Origin: SIG672 sp045580325
GTDB taxonomy: Bacteria > Bacillota > Clostridia > Oscillospirales > CAG-272
NCBI GenBank assembly: GCA_045580325.1
Contig: JAZNNR010000032.1
Span: 81,822-145,821, forward strand
Reading direction: 5' to 3'
DNA: 64,000 nt
Below the pieces are notes generated by a model, which did no database searches, was not told the DNA's origin, and saw only the letters and a list, made by a program, of their open reading frames with translations. Below, in pieces: positions 35,444-43,153 of this stretch. The position numbers and the translations under genes were made by a program. How positions within the stretch are numbered: the first letter of the stretch is position 1; the number at the start of each line of letters is the position of its first letter.

Positions 35444-37175
35444 GGATAACACCTCCCATCTGAGATTTCGCGGTATCTCTGTAATACTGGCAGGCAAGAA
35501 GAAGCTCCTCGTGCGTTCCCGCGCCGATAAGTCTTCCTTCTTCGAGCACGAGTATGAGATCTGCGTGCATTATTGAGCTTACACGCTGAGAAACGATCAC
35601 CGTGGTAGTGTCCTTGTAATTTTCCTTTATTGCGCGTCTGAGAGCGGCATCTGTTTTGTAGTCGAGAGCCGATGACGCATCGTCGAGAATAAGTATTTCG
35701 GGGTCGCCTGCGATCGCACGGGCGATAGTAAGACGCTGCTTTTGTCCTCCGCTGAGGTTTGCGCCCTTGATGTCGAGCATATACTCGGCTTTTTCGGGAT
35801 ATTCGTTTACGTAGTCATATGCCTGCGCGAGTCTGAAGGCTTTTTCAAGCTTTTCGTCCGAAATATCGCGCCCAAATACTACGTTTTCCTTTATTGTGTC
35901 CTTGAATATAAAATCATTTTGGAAAACGCTTCCGAAGCGTGAGCGAAGCTCCTCGGTCGGCATTTCCTTTATGTTTTTACCGTTTATCTTTATTTCGCCC
36001 TCGTTTACGTCATATATACGCATAAGCAGGGAAATAAGAGTGCTCTTTCCGCTTCCCGTGCCGCCGATTATTCCGAGAGTTTCACCTCTGTTTATCGAAA
36101 AAGAGATATTTTCGAGGACTTTGTGCTTTTTATATGCAAATGAAACGCCCGAAAACTCTATATGAGGAGTGTTTTCGCCATTTTCTTCGGGTTTTACATC
36201 TTCAACATCGCGGTATGCCTCGACCCAGAGCTTTGGCTCGGAGAAGAGAACCGCGTTTATTCTGTTCATACCTGCAGCACCGCTCGAGTAGCTGACAAAA
36301 ATACGTGTGATAACTATCATCGCGTTTGAAATTATGGTAAAATAGTTTATAAACGCGATTATATTACCAACCGAGCTCTGATGCTTTGTTATCATAAGCG
36401 CGCCGACGACGATTACCGCCGAAAGACCGAGGTTGAGGAAGAAGCTGATTATCGGATTTGTTGCGGCAACCGTCAGATTTGCCTTTTTCTCCTTTTTTAT
36501 AGCCTCTTTATTTACCTTGTCAAAGCGGCTCTTTTCATACTGCGTGCGGTTGAGTGCCTTGATTATTCTTACTCCCGACGTGTTTTCTCTTACTACCTTT
36601 GTGAGATTGTCGGTTGATTTCTGCTGTTCGGTGTAGAGTGGTATACTCTTTTTCGTTATTATTATAGTGAAAAATGCGATGAAGGGAAGAGTGCAGAGAA
36701 GGGTAAGGGTAAGAAACGGGTCCTGAATAGCGGTTACGATAAGACCGCCTATGAAAAGAATCACGGCTCTTATCGCCATTCTTTGCATTATGTTTACCAT
36801 TCGCTGTACGTTATATGTATCGGTGGTTATTCTCGATTCGAGCGAGGAAATAGAAAACTCGTCTATCTGCGACGCATCAAGATAAGATATTTTCTCAAAA
36901 AGGTCGTGTCTTATTGCTTTTATACAGTATGAAGTTACTCTCGATGCCGAGCGGTTTGCAATTATATTAAACATAAGCGCGCAGAAGGAGCAGACTATCA
37001 TAAGCGCGCCGTAAATTATGACCGCGTTTAAATTCTCGGTCGGAATTATATCGTCTATTATAATAGCGAGAAGCCAAGGGATAAAAAGGTCCATAACCGT
37101 ACCCACCGCTTTTATCGACAAAGCGAAGGCTATACGCTTTTTGTATGGACTCAGGTATTTGAGCAGATTTTTCAT
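35436..37175 (-). CDS. Heterodimeric ABC exporter, subunit with degenerate Walker B
   Basis: A 579-residue half-transporter starting MKNLLKYLSPYKKRI. Six membrane helices are followed by an ABC domain with Walker A GGTGSGKST near residue 360 and canonical signature LSGGQKQRL, but Walker B reads LILDDASSALD, so the catalytic glutamate is replaced by aspartate. This is the complementary half of the asymmetric arrangement known from TM287/288 and BmrCD: one functional and one degenerate ATP site. First gene of a two-gene operon with its own promoter at 37214-37242. Confidence 0.92.
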   Translation of the reverse strand: MKNLLKYLSPYKKRIAFALSIKAVGTVMDLFIPWLLAIIIDDIIPTENLNAVIIYGALMIVCSFCALMFNIIANRSASRVTSYCIKAIRHDLFEKISYLDASQIDEFSISSLESRITTDTYNVQRMVNIMQRMAIRAVILFIGGLIVTAIQDPFLTLTLLCTLPFIAFFTIIITKKSIPLYTEQQKSTDNLTKVVRENTSGVRIIKALNRTQYEKSRFDKVNKEAIKKEKKANLTVAATNPIISFFLNLGLSAVIVVGALMITKHQSSVGNIIAFINYFTIISNAMIVITRIFVSYSSGAAGMNRINAVLFSEPKLWVEAYRDVEDVKPEENGENTPHIEFSGVSFAYKKHKVLENISFSINRGETLGIIGGTGSGKSTLISLLMRIYDVNEGEIKINGKNIKEMPTEELRSRFGSVFQNDFIFKDTIKENVVFGRDISDEKLEKAFRLAQAYDYVNEYPEKAEYMLDIKGANLSGGQKQRLTIARAIAGDPEILILDDASSALDYKTDAALRRAIKENYKDTTTVIVSQRVSSIMHADLILVLEEGRLIGAGTHEELLLACQYYRDTAKSQMGGVILE

Positions 37176-37213
37176 TTAACTTTCCTTTTGAAATAACGTG
37201 TGTATTACCTTTT

Positions 37214-37242
37214 ATAATACCACAGAAAGCTCAAAGAGTCAA
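37214..37242 (-). promoter_or_regulatory. Promoter of the ABC exporter operon
   Basis: Minus strand TTGACT (37242-37237), 17 nt, TATTAT (37219-37214). Confidence 0.75.
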
Positions 37243-37265
37243 CACCGAGGAGGTCGCAGTGAATA

Positions 37266-37295
37266 AAAAACCTACCGACAAAAATATCGGTAGGT
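37266..37295 (-). terminator. Terminator of the rpsF-ssb-rpsR operon
   Basis: ACCTACCGA / TCGGTAGGT stem followed on the minus strand by TTTTTT. Confidence 0.85.
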
Positions 37296-37315
37296 CATGA
37301 TCCTTAAACTGAATT

Positions 37316-37591
37316 TTAGTCAGTAACGTAAGGAAGAATAGCTATAACGCGAGCGCGCTTGATAGCTATTGCAAGTTCACGCTGGTGCATAGCGCATGTT
37401 CCTGTAACTCTTCTGGGGAGGATCTTGCCTCTGTCAGAAGTGAATTTACGGAGCTTTGCTGCATCCTTGTAATCTATGAACTTTGCGGTCTTGTCAGCGC
37501 AGAACTGGCAAACCTTTTTTCTCTTGCGATTATTGTTGTTCGGGCGAGCCTGCTTAACAGGAGCAGCCTGAACTTCTCTCTCGTTGTCCAT
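37316..37591 (-). CDS. rpsR: 30S ribosomal protein S18
   Basis: A 91-residue S18 with a longer basic, asparagine-rich N-terminus (QARPNNNNRKRKK). It is the zinc-binding form: CQFC near residue 28 and TGTCAMHQREL near 66 give three cysteines and a histidine. The core DYKDAAKLRKFTSDRGKILPRR is diagnostic. Last gene of the S6-SSB-S18 operon; AAGGAGGTTTC precedes the ATG. Confidence 0.97.
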   Translation of the reverse strand: MDNEREVQAAPVKQARPNNNNRKRKKVCQFCADKTAKFIDYKDAAKLRKFTSDRGKILPRRVTGTCAMHQRELAIAIKRARVIAILPYVTD

Positions 37592-37619
37592 TTATGAAAC
37601 CTCCTTAAAATAATTAGTG

Positions 37620-38093
37620 TCAGAACGGCAGATCGTCGTCGTTGGGGATATCCTCAAATCTGGGCGCGTCCTCGTCCTGTGATGAAAACGACGGATTTCC
37701 GTAGCTTTCAGGTGTGTACTGCGAAGCGGGTCTTGCACCGGGCTGTCTGCCTGCAGGCGATTCACCCTTTGAATCAACAAAGTTGATCTCGTCGGCAACA
37801 ACGTCAGTGGAATAACGCTTCTGATTATTCTGGTCCGTCCAACTTCTTGTCTGGATGGAACCGACTACGCAAATCGAGCTTCCTTTACGGAAGAAGCGGC
37901 AAAGAAACTCTGCCTGGTTTCTCCAAGCGATAACGTTGATAAAATCAGCCTGCTGTGCACCTTCTGCTGATGTGCGGCGGTTTACCGCAACTGTGAAGGA
38001 GGATACCGGAATACCCGATGAGGTCTGTCTGAGCTCAGGGTCGGCTGTAAGACGTCCGCCAATGATAACCTTGTTGAGATTGAAATTAGCCAT
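37620..38093 (-). CDS. ssb: Single-stranded DNA-binding protein
   Basis: A 157-residue SSB. The OB-fold occupies residues 1-105 (NLNKVIIGGRLTADPEL, VNRRT, DFINVIAWRNQAEF, GSIQTRSW). A glycine/proline/serine-rich linker follows, ending in the acidic partner-binding tip DDDLPF. Its place between rpsF and rpsR is the standard Gram-positive order and indicates the main, replicative SSB. Confidence 0.97.
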   Translation of the reverse strand: MANFNLNKVIIGGRLTADPELRQTSSGIPVSSFTVAVNRRTSAEGAQQADFINVIAWRNQAEFLCRFFRKGSSICVVGSIQTRSWTDQNNQKRYSTDVVADEINFVDSKGESPAGRQPGARPASQYTPESYGNPSFSSQDEDAPRFEDIPNDDDLPF

Positions 38094-38134
38094 TTTTAAA
38101 CCATCCTTTCAAAACCGTTAAATAACGGATCTTC

Positions 38135-38431
38135 TTATTCGGGCATTCTTACTACGATAGAACGCATAACGCCTTCGGTAATGCCGAAAATTCTTTCGAG
38201 CTCAGCAACGAAAGAGGGCTTTGCACTGAAGTTCATCTGAACATAGTAGCCTTCGCTCATATCGTCGATAAGATAAGCAAGCTTTCTCTTTCCGATCTCA
38301 CTCACCTCGGGTGCAGCCGTATCGGATGCGATGAGGTCGGAGAACTTCTTAACGAGAGCAGCTGTTGCTTCCTCTGTAAGAGTAGCGTTAAGGACGAATA
38401 CGGTTTCATACTTGTTAACTGCTGTTTCCAT
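38135..38431 (-). CDS. rpsF: 30S ribosomal protein S6
   Basis: A 98-residue S6 with the ferredoxin-like core: NKYETVFVLNATL at the N-terminus, GKRKLAYLIDDMSEGYYVQMNF in the middle and GVMRSIVVR at the end. GGGAGGTGT lies 6 nt before the ATG. It binds S18, encoded two genes downstream. The leader of about 115 nt may bind the S6:S18 complex for feedback control. Confidence 0.97.
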   Translation of the reverse strand: METAVNKYETVFVLNATLTEEATAALVKKFSDLIASDTAAPEVSEIGKRKLAYLIDDMSEGYYVQMNFSAKPSFVAELERIFGITEGVMRSIVVRMPE

Positions 38432-38546
38432 TTTTTACACCTCCCTATGGACATAAGACCGCAAGTCTCTGAAATTTTTATTTACCTGCGGTAAGGAGAA
38501 GCGTCTGTACTTTTCCGGTAACATAAAGTACATTACGACACTCCGA
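38432..38546 (-). promoter_or_regulatory. rpsF leader, possible S6:S18 autoregulatory RNA
   Basis: On the minus strand the leader forms GTACTTT-n11-AAAGTAC with ACCGG in the loop (about 38537-38513) and a 9-bp ACCGCAGGT/ACTTGCGGT hairpin (about 38500-38465). A CCG element in a hairpin is typical of S6:S18-binding leaders, but I cannot confirm the consensus by eye. Confidence 0.45.
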
Positions 38547-38552
38547 GTGTTT

Positions 38553-38581
38553 ATTATAATACACTTTCACCTCTTTGTCAA
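38553..38581 (-). promoter_or_regulatory. Promoter of rpsF-ssb-rpsR
   Basis: Perfect consensus on the minus strand: TTGACA (38581-38576), 17 nt, TATAAT (38558-38553). Confidence 0.88.
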
Positions 38582-38707
38582 TAGCAAACAGGCGGTTTTT
38601 TTACAATTTTTGCAAGGTTTTTATCAAAAATTCAGCTGTTGCACGCTTTTTCTTTATATATAAAAGGAAAAATACCGAAAATTCGCATTAAAAAATACAA
38701 AATTCTA

Positions 38708-38736
38708 TTGACAAACGAAAAAAACGGTGGTATAAT
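38708..38736 (+). promoter_or_regulatory. Promoter of the T-box operon
   Basis: Perfect consensus TTGACA (38708-38713), 17 nt, TATAAT (38731-38736). Transcription would begin near 38743. It is divergent from the rpsF promoter about 127 bp away. Confidence 0.88.
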
Positions 38737-38742
38737 ACGAAA

Positions 38743-39203
38743 TCATAAACGCAGAGATGCGGAGTAGTAGGCATAAAGCTTTTCGTACAGAGAGGTGTCG
38801 GTCGGTGCAAGACACTCGGGAAATTCTGCCGAACTCACCGCGGAGCGGCTGACACGAAAGCGCGCAGGGAACAAAGGGCACGGAGGCACAAAGGGCACCG
38901 AGGCGCAAAGGGCACGGAGGCGCAAAGGGCACGGAGGCACAAAGGGCACGGAGGCACAAAGGGCACAGAGGCGCAAAGGGCACGGAGGCGCAAAGGGCAC
39001 AGAGGCACAAAGTGCACAGAGGCGCAAAGGGCACAGAGGCACAGTGGGCAGAGAGTAGTGGCAGACGGGAACTCCCGTAACAGAGTTAAGACGTATCGGC
39101 GTCTAAGGTGCATCCTTTCTGGGTGAAGAAGAGTGGTACCGCGGAAACATAGTTTTTACGTTTTCGTCTCTTTATTTGGCAAAGAGACGGGAGCGTTTTT
39201 TTG
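38743..39203 (+). promoter_or_regulatory. T-box riboswitch leader, probably leucine-specific
   Basis: The T-box core AAGAAGAGTGGTACCGCGG lies at 39126-39144; its TGGT would pair with an ACCA tRNA end, matching the A discriminator of tRNA-Leu. Stem I is recognisable at 38750-38855: AGTAGTA on the 5' side, a GAGAGGTG...GGTGCAA distal loop, and GAACTCACC on the 3' side, giving an apparent specifier codon CTC (Leu). The terminator is a 15-bp stem (39159-39173 with 39181-39195) followed by seven Ts. Ten 17-nt tandem repeats (38876-39045) are inserted between Stem I and the stems before the antiterminator. The specifier assignment is by eye. Confidence 0.9.
38876..39045 (+). repeat. Ten 17-nt tandem repeats inside the T-box leader
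   Basis: The unit is GGGCACGGAGGCACAAA with point variants (G/A at position 7 or 8, A/G at position 13). Ten full units run without gaps from 38876 to 39045, plus a partial one to 39054. The first eight units contain no T, so the RNA stretch has no U and little ability to self-pair. Reading it as protein on either strand gives only artificial repeats. Confidence 0.92.
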
Positions 39204-39252
39204 TTGCCGAATTTGTTTATATTTCTATTTCTTTTAAAGGAGTTTTAAAAAA

Positions 39253-40641
39253 ATGAAAAAGATCAGTACTTCCGACATTACTCTTAAAAAGCTTTCCGAG
39301 GACCGCGCGATCGTTCTGCTTTTCCGTGAAAAATCGGCGATAGCGAGCTGCGCTGACGCAATCGGTTCTGACGTTGTTGAGCTGCCTGCAGTAAAATCTG
39401 TTCGCGAGGATACTATTATCTATAAGACCATCGCGCAGAACGTGAGAAATGCCTCGCTCGCAATTCCCGTAGGTTTCAGTACAGACGAAATGGCTGCCGC
39501 TTGGGAGTGTGTAAAGGACGCGAAAAAGCCCCGTCTTCAGATAGAGCTTCCCGTGTCCACTATTCAGATGGAATATACCTATCACATCAAACAGAATAAA
39601 ATGTTAGAAAAGATCGCCGAGTTTGTAAAGGCGGCAAAGGCACTTTGCTCTGACGTTGAATTTTCAGCACTCGACGCAACAAGAGCCGACGAGGATTTTC
39701 TTATCGCGGCGGTAAAAGAGGCAGAGACGAGCGGAGCTACTGTAATTACAGTGTGCGATGACGCGGGCGTTTCCACTCCCGACGATATTGCTTCTCTTGT
39801 TACTAAGGTTAAAGAAGCTGTAAGCGTTCCTGTCTGGGTAAAGGTATCTGACAAAGTAAATATGGCGGTAGCTTCGGCATTTTCTGCAGTAAAAGCGGGA
39901 GCTGACGGACTTAAGTGCGCTATGGTGGGTAGAGACACGCTTCTCACGGGTGAGCTTTCTGATGCGATAAACACCTGCGGCTCGCAGATAGGCGCAGAGA
40001 TAGGGCTTGACAGAACGAAGATCCACGCAAGCATCGACGATATGACCTCAAATATCAGCCACGATACCTACGAAAACGAAAATACCGTAAGTGAAAAGAA
40101 AAATATTCTTCTTGACTCCGACTCCTCACTCTCACAGGTCGCACAGGCGGCAAGAGTGCTTGGATATGACCTTTCGGATATTGACGTAGGTAACGTACAT
40201 AAGGCACTTAAACAGGTTTGCGAAAAGAAGGGCGCAGTAGGAGCTAAGGAATTTGAAGCACTCATAGCAAGCTCTGCTATGCAGGCTCCCTCAACATATC
40301 ATTTTGAATCATACACAACGACAAGCAGTAACCTTTCAAGCTCGATGTCGCAGGTAACACTCAGATGCAACGATGAGATGATCAGCGGAGTAAGTAACGG
40401 CGACGGACCTATCGACTCGGCGTTTCGCGCAATTGAGCAGTGCATAGGACATCACTACGAGCTTGACGATTTTCAGGTGCAGTCTGTAACCGAAGGAAAA
40501 GAGGCTCTCGGTTCTGCGCTTGTAAGACTTCGCAATAACGGAAAGCTCTATTCGGGCAACGGAACCTCTACCGACATAGTTGCGGCAAGTATAAGAGCAT
40601 ATATAAATGCGCTCAACAAGATAGTATTCGAGGAGGCATAA
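39253..40641 (+). CDS. Isopropylmalate-synthase-like protein lacking catalytic metal ligands
   Basis: A 462-residue protein with an HMGL-like barrel (about 1-330) and a LeuA-type C-terminal dimer/regulatory domain (about 340-460; YHFESYTTTSS, GDGPIDSAFRAIE, GNGTSTDIVAASIRAYINALN). The middle is clearly LeuA-like (STIQMEYTY, VEFSALDATRADEDFLI, VITVCDDAGVSTPDDI). But the N-terminal DTTLRDGEQ-type motif reads SDITLKKLSED, the HCHND metal motif reads VKVSDK, and NGIGERAGN reads MVGRDTLLTG. It therefore looks catalytically dead for the normal reaction while keeping the leucine-sensing part. AAAGGAG sits 10 nt before ATG 39253. Leucine T-box control fits a leucine-related role. Confidence 0.85.
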   Translation: MKKISTSDITLKKLSEDRAIVLLFREKSAIASCADAIGSDVVELPAVKSVREDTIIYKTIAQNVRNASLAIPVGFSTDEMAAAWECVKDAKKPRLQIELPVSTIQMEYTYHIKQNKMLEKIAEFVKAAKALCSDVEFSALDATRADEDFLIAAVKEAETSGATVITVCDDAGVSTPDDIASLVTKVKEAVSVPVWVKVSDKVNMAVASAFSAVKAGADGLKCAMVGRDTLLTGELSDAINTCGSQIGAEIGLDRTKIHASIDDMTSNISHDTYENENTVSEKKNILLDSDSSLSQVAQAARVLGYDLSDIDVGNVHKALKQVCEKKGAVGAKEFEALIASSAMQAPSTYHFESYTTTSSNLSSSMSQVTLRCNDEMISGVSNGDGPIDSAFRAIEQCIGHHYELDDFQVQSVTEGKEALGSALVRLRNNGKLYSGNGTSTDIVAASIRAYINALNKIVFEEA

Positions 40642-40642
40642 T

Positions 40643-43102
40643 ATGAAGATCGTATTTTCGACTAAAAACGTAAGTCGAGCTACATTTCTTGACACCTGCC
40701 GCTTCGCCTACGATTACGGCTTTGAGGGCTTTGAAATTTATGATGCGGTGAGGGAAAGAAGCACTCATCACGACAGCATTTTAAGGCGCGATCGCATAGC
40801 AGACGCAAAAAGAAAGCTCGTCAACAGAAATCTTGCTGTTTCTGCGCTCCGTATGCCCTGTCCTGTCGAAAGCAGCGAAACGAGCGCCGAGCTTATTGAA
40901 AAATATGTCGATATGGCAATAGCATCGGGCGTAGAAAACGTTATTGTCAGAATAGAAGAAAACATTTCGTTTGATGTACTCGACGAAAAAATGGGAACAG
41001 CTATCAAGCGCGCACAGGCGGCAGATGTTAACGTGCTCTTTGAAACCGTCGGATACCTTGCAAATACCGAAAAGGTGATAGATATTATCAATCACTTTGC
41101 ATCGGCGGCGGTCGGCGCTTCGTGGAACGTAAGAGGTACTTATTTTTCCGCACACGAAAGTGCAGAAACGACTATTAAAAATCTCGGCGCGTATATCAAA
41201 TACGTGCGCCTCGGCGATATGAAGGGCGACAAAACCGTGCTTATCGGCGAGGGCGATCTCGAGGTCGAAAAGGTACTCAACGCGCTCTCCTCTCTTAACT
41301 ACGACGGCTTTATCTGCGCCGCGTGGAACGAGGAAATAAGCGATGCCGATATAGTTCTCACTCACTTTACAAACTATATTTCTGCCCGTAACCGCGAGAA
41401 AAAAACGTATGATCACGCATATTATAACCGTGCAAGGACAGGTACTTTCGTCTGGAAAAAGTATGACGTTATTGAGGCGACCTTCTCGGACGTCCTTGAT
41501 ACTATGGCGGAAACCTATCCCGACCAGTACGCCTTTAAATATCCCACGCTCGACTATACGAGAACCTACGAGCAGTTCAGACGCGACGTTGACGAATGCG
41601 CGGCAGCTCTTATCTCGCTCGGCGTAAAGGCAGGCGACCACGTTGCAGTATGGGCGACCAACGTTCCGCAGTGGTTCATCACATTCTGGGCAACGACAAA
41701 GATAGGCGCAGTTCTCGTTACGGTCAATACCGCGTATAAAATTCACGAAATTGAATATCTCTTAAAGCAGTCGGATACTCATACACTCGTTATGATAGAG
41801 TACTGCAAGGATATAAATTATAAGGAAATTATCGAGGAGCTTTGCCCCGAGCTGAAAAATCTCGAGGCGGGAGTGCCTCTCTACTCGAAAAATCTGCCCT
41901 TCCTTCGTAACGTAGTAACGGTCGGATTCTCTATGGACGGCTGTCTTACCTGGGAGCAGATGCTTTCGCGCTCATCTCTTACTCCTCGCGAAGAGGTGCG
42001 CAGACGCGCTTCTCTTGTAAAGCCGGACGACGTATGTAATATGCAGTACACCTCGGGAACGACAGGATTTCCCAAGGGAGTTATGCTTACCCACAGAAAT
42101 ATCGTAAACAACGGTAAGACCATTGGCGACAGAATGGATCTCTCGACCGCCGACCGTATGATGATCCAGGTACCGATGTTCCACTGCTTCGGAATGGTGC
42201 TTTCGATGACCTCTATGATGACTCACGGCGGTACTCTCTGTCCGATACCCTATTTTTCGCCGAAATCGGCGCTTTCCTGCGTGAACGACGAGCATATTAC
42301 CTGCTTTAACGGCGTTCCCACTATGTTTATCGCGATGTTCAACCACCCCGATTTTGCGAAAACCGATTTTTCGTATATGAGAACGGGCATTATGGCGGGC
42401 GCAAACTGTCCCGCAGACCTTATGCGACGCGCTTCGGTCGAAATGAATATGCGCGAGATCATCTCGGTGTACGGTCAGACCGAGGCATCTCCCGGCTGTA
42501 CTATGGGCGAGGTGAACGAGGATCTCGACCACCGCGTTGAAACTGTCGGAAGTGCTTTCCCCGGTATAGAATGCAAAATTATCGATCCCGAAACGGGCGC
42601 AGAGCTTCCCGACGGAGAGAGCGGAGAGTTCGTTGCGCGCGGATTCAACATTATGAAGGGCTATTACAAAATGCCCGAGGCTACCGCACAAACGATAGAT
42701 GCTGACGGCTGGCTTCATTCGGGCGACATCTGTATGAGAACTCCCGACGGATACTATAAGGTTACAGGACGACTCAAGGATATGATAATACGCGGCGGTG
42801 AAAACCTCTATCCGCGTGAGATCGAGGAATTTTATCTCACTAACCCGAAGGTGCGCGACGTGCAGGTGATCGGCGTGCCCGACGAGGCTTACGGCGAGGA
42901 ATGCTGTGCTTGGGTCATTCTCCACAAGGGAGAAAGCGCAGATGAGGCTGAAATGAAGGCTTTCGGAAACGCTTATATCGCAAAGCATAAGGTTCCGAGG
43001 TATTTCCTTTTCGTAGATGAGTTCCCGATGAACGCCGCAGGAAAGATACTTAAATACAAGATGCGCGACGAGTCTGTCGAGATACTCGGGCTGAAAAAGT
43101 AA
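40643..43102 (+). CDS. Fusion of a xylose-isomerase-like TIM barrel and an acyl-CoA synthetase
   Basis: An 819-residue two-domain protein starting 1 nt after the previous stop. Residues 1-255 resemble the sugar phosphate isomerase/AP-endonuclease-2 barrel (GFEGFEIYD, VLFETVGY, LIGEGDLEVEKVLNAL, YDGFICAAW), but positions usually holding metal ligands are changed: GASWNVRGTYF where D and H are expected, and YVRLGD for the H-x-H strand. Residues 270-815 are a complete ANL ligase with YTSGTTGFPKGV near 469, VYGQTEAS near 609, SGDICMRT near 690, GRLKDMIIRGGENLYP near 708 and the catalytic lysine in AAGKILKYK near 798. The ligase is expected to activate a carboxylate to acyl-CoA; substrate unknown. 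Confidence 0.85.
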   Translation: MKIVFSTKNVSRATFLDTCRFAYDYGFEGFEIYDAVRERSTHHDSILRRDRIADAKRKLVNRNLAVSALRMPCPVESSETSAELIEKYVDMAIASGVENVIVRIEENISFDVLDEKMGTAIKRAQAADVNVLFETVGYLANTEKVIDIINHFASAAVGASWNVRGTYFSAHESAETTIKNLGAYIKYVRLGDMKGDKTVLIGEGDLEVEKVLNALSSLNYDGFICAAWNEEISDADIVLTHFTNYISARNREKKTYDHAYYNRARTGTFVWKKYDVIEATFSDVLDTMAETYPDQYAFKYPTLDYTRTYEQFRRDVDECAAALISLGVKAGDHVAVWATNVPQWFITFWATTKIGAVLVTVNTAYKIHEIEYLLKQSDTHTLVMIEYCKDINYKEIIEELCPELKNLEAGVPLYSKNLPFLRNVVTVGFSMDGCLTWEQMLSRSSLTPREEVRRRASLVKPDDVCNMQYTSGTTGFPKGVMLTHRNIVNNGKTIGDRMDLSTADRMMIQVPMFHCFGMVLSMTSMMTHGGTLCPIPYFSPKSALSCVNDEHITCFNGVPTMFIAMFNHPDFAKTDFSYMRTGIMAGANCPADLMRRASVEMNMREIISVYGQTEASPGCTMGEVNEDLDHRVETVGSAFPGIECKIIDPETGAELPDGESGEFVARGFNIMKGYYKMPEATAQTIDADGWLHSGDICMRTPDGYYKVTGRLKDMIIRGGENLYPREIEEFYLTNPKVRDVQVIGVPDEAYGEECCAWVILHKGESADEAEMKAFGNAYIAKHKVPRYFLFVDEFPMNAAGKILKYKMRDESVEILGLKK

Positions 43103-43153
43103 TTTTACAGCCTTCGCAAATACAAATCAAAAAAGATTTTAGGTAAATATATT

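Noticed and set aside
38876..39045. Possible CRISPR array
   Set aside because: Repeats are directly abutting with no unique spacers and no cas genes nearby.
38705..39113. Minus-strand open frames encoding repeated CPLCLRALCAS-like peptides, and a plus-strand one of GTKGTEAQRA-type repeats
   Set aside because: They are translations of the 17-nt tandem repeats inside the T-box leader, in several frames at once, with no ribosome sites.
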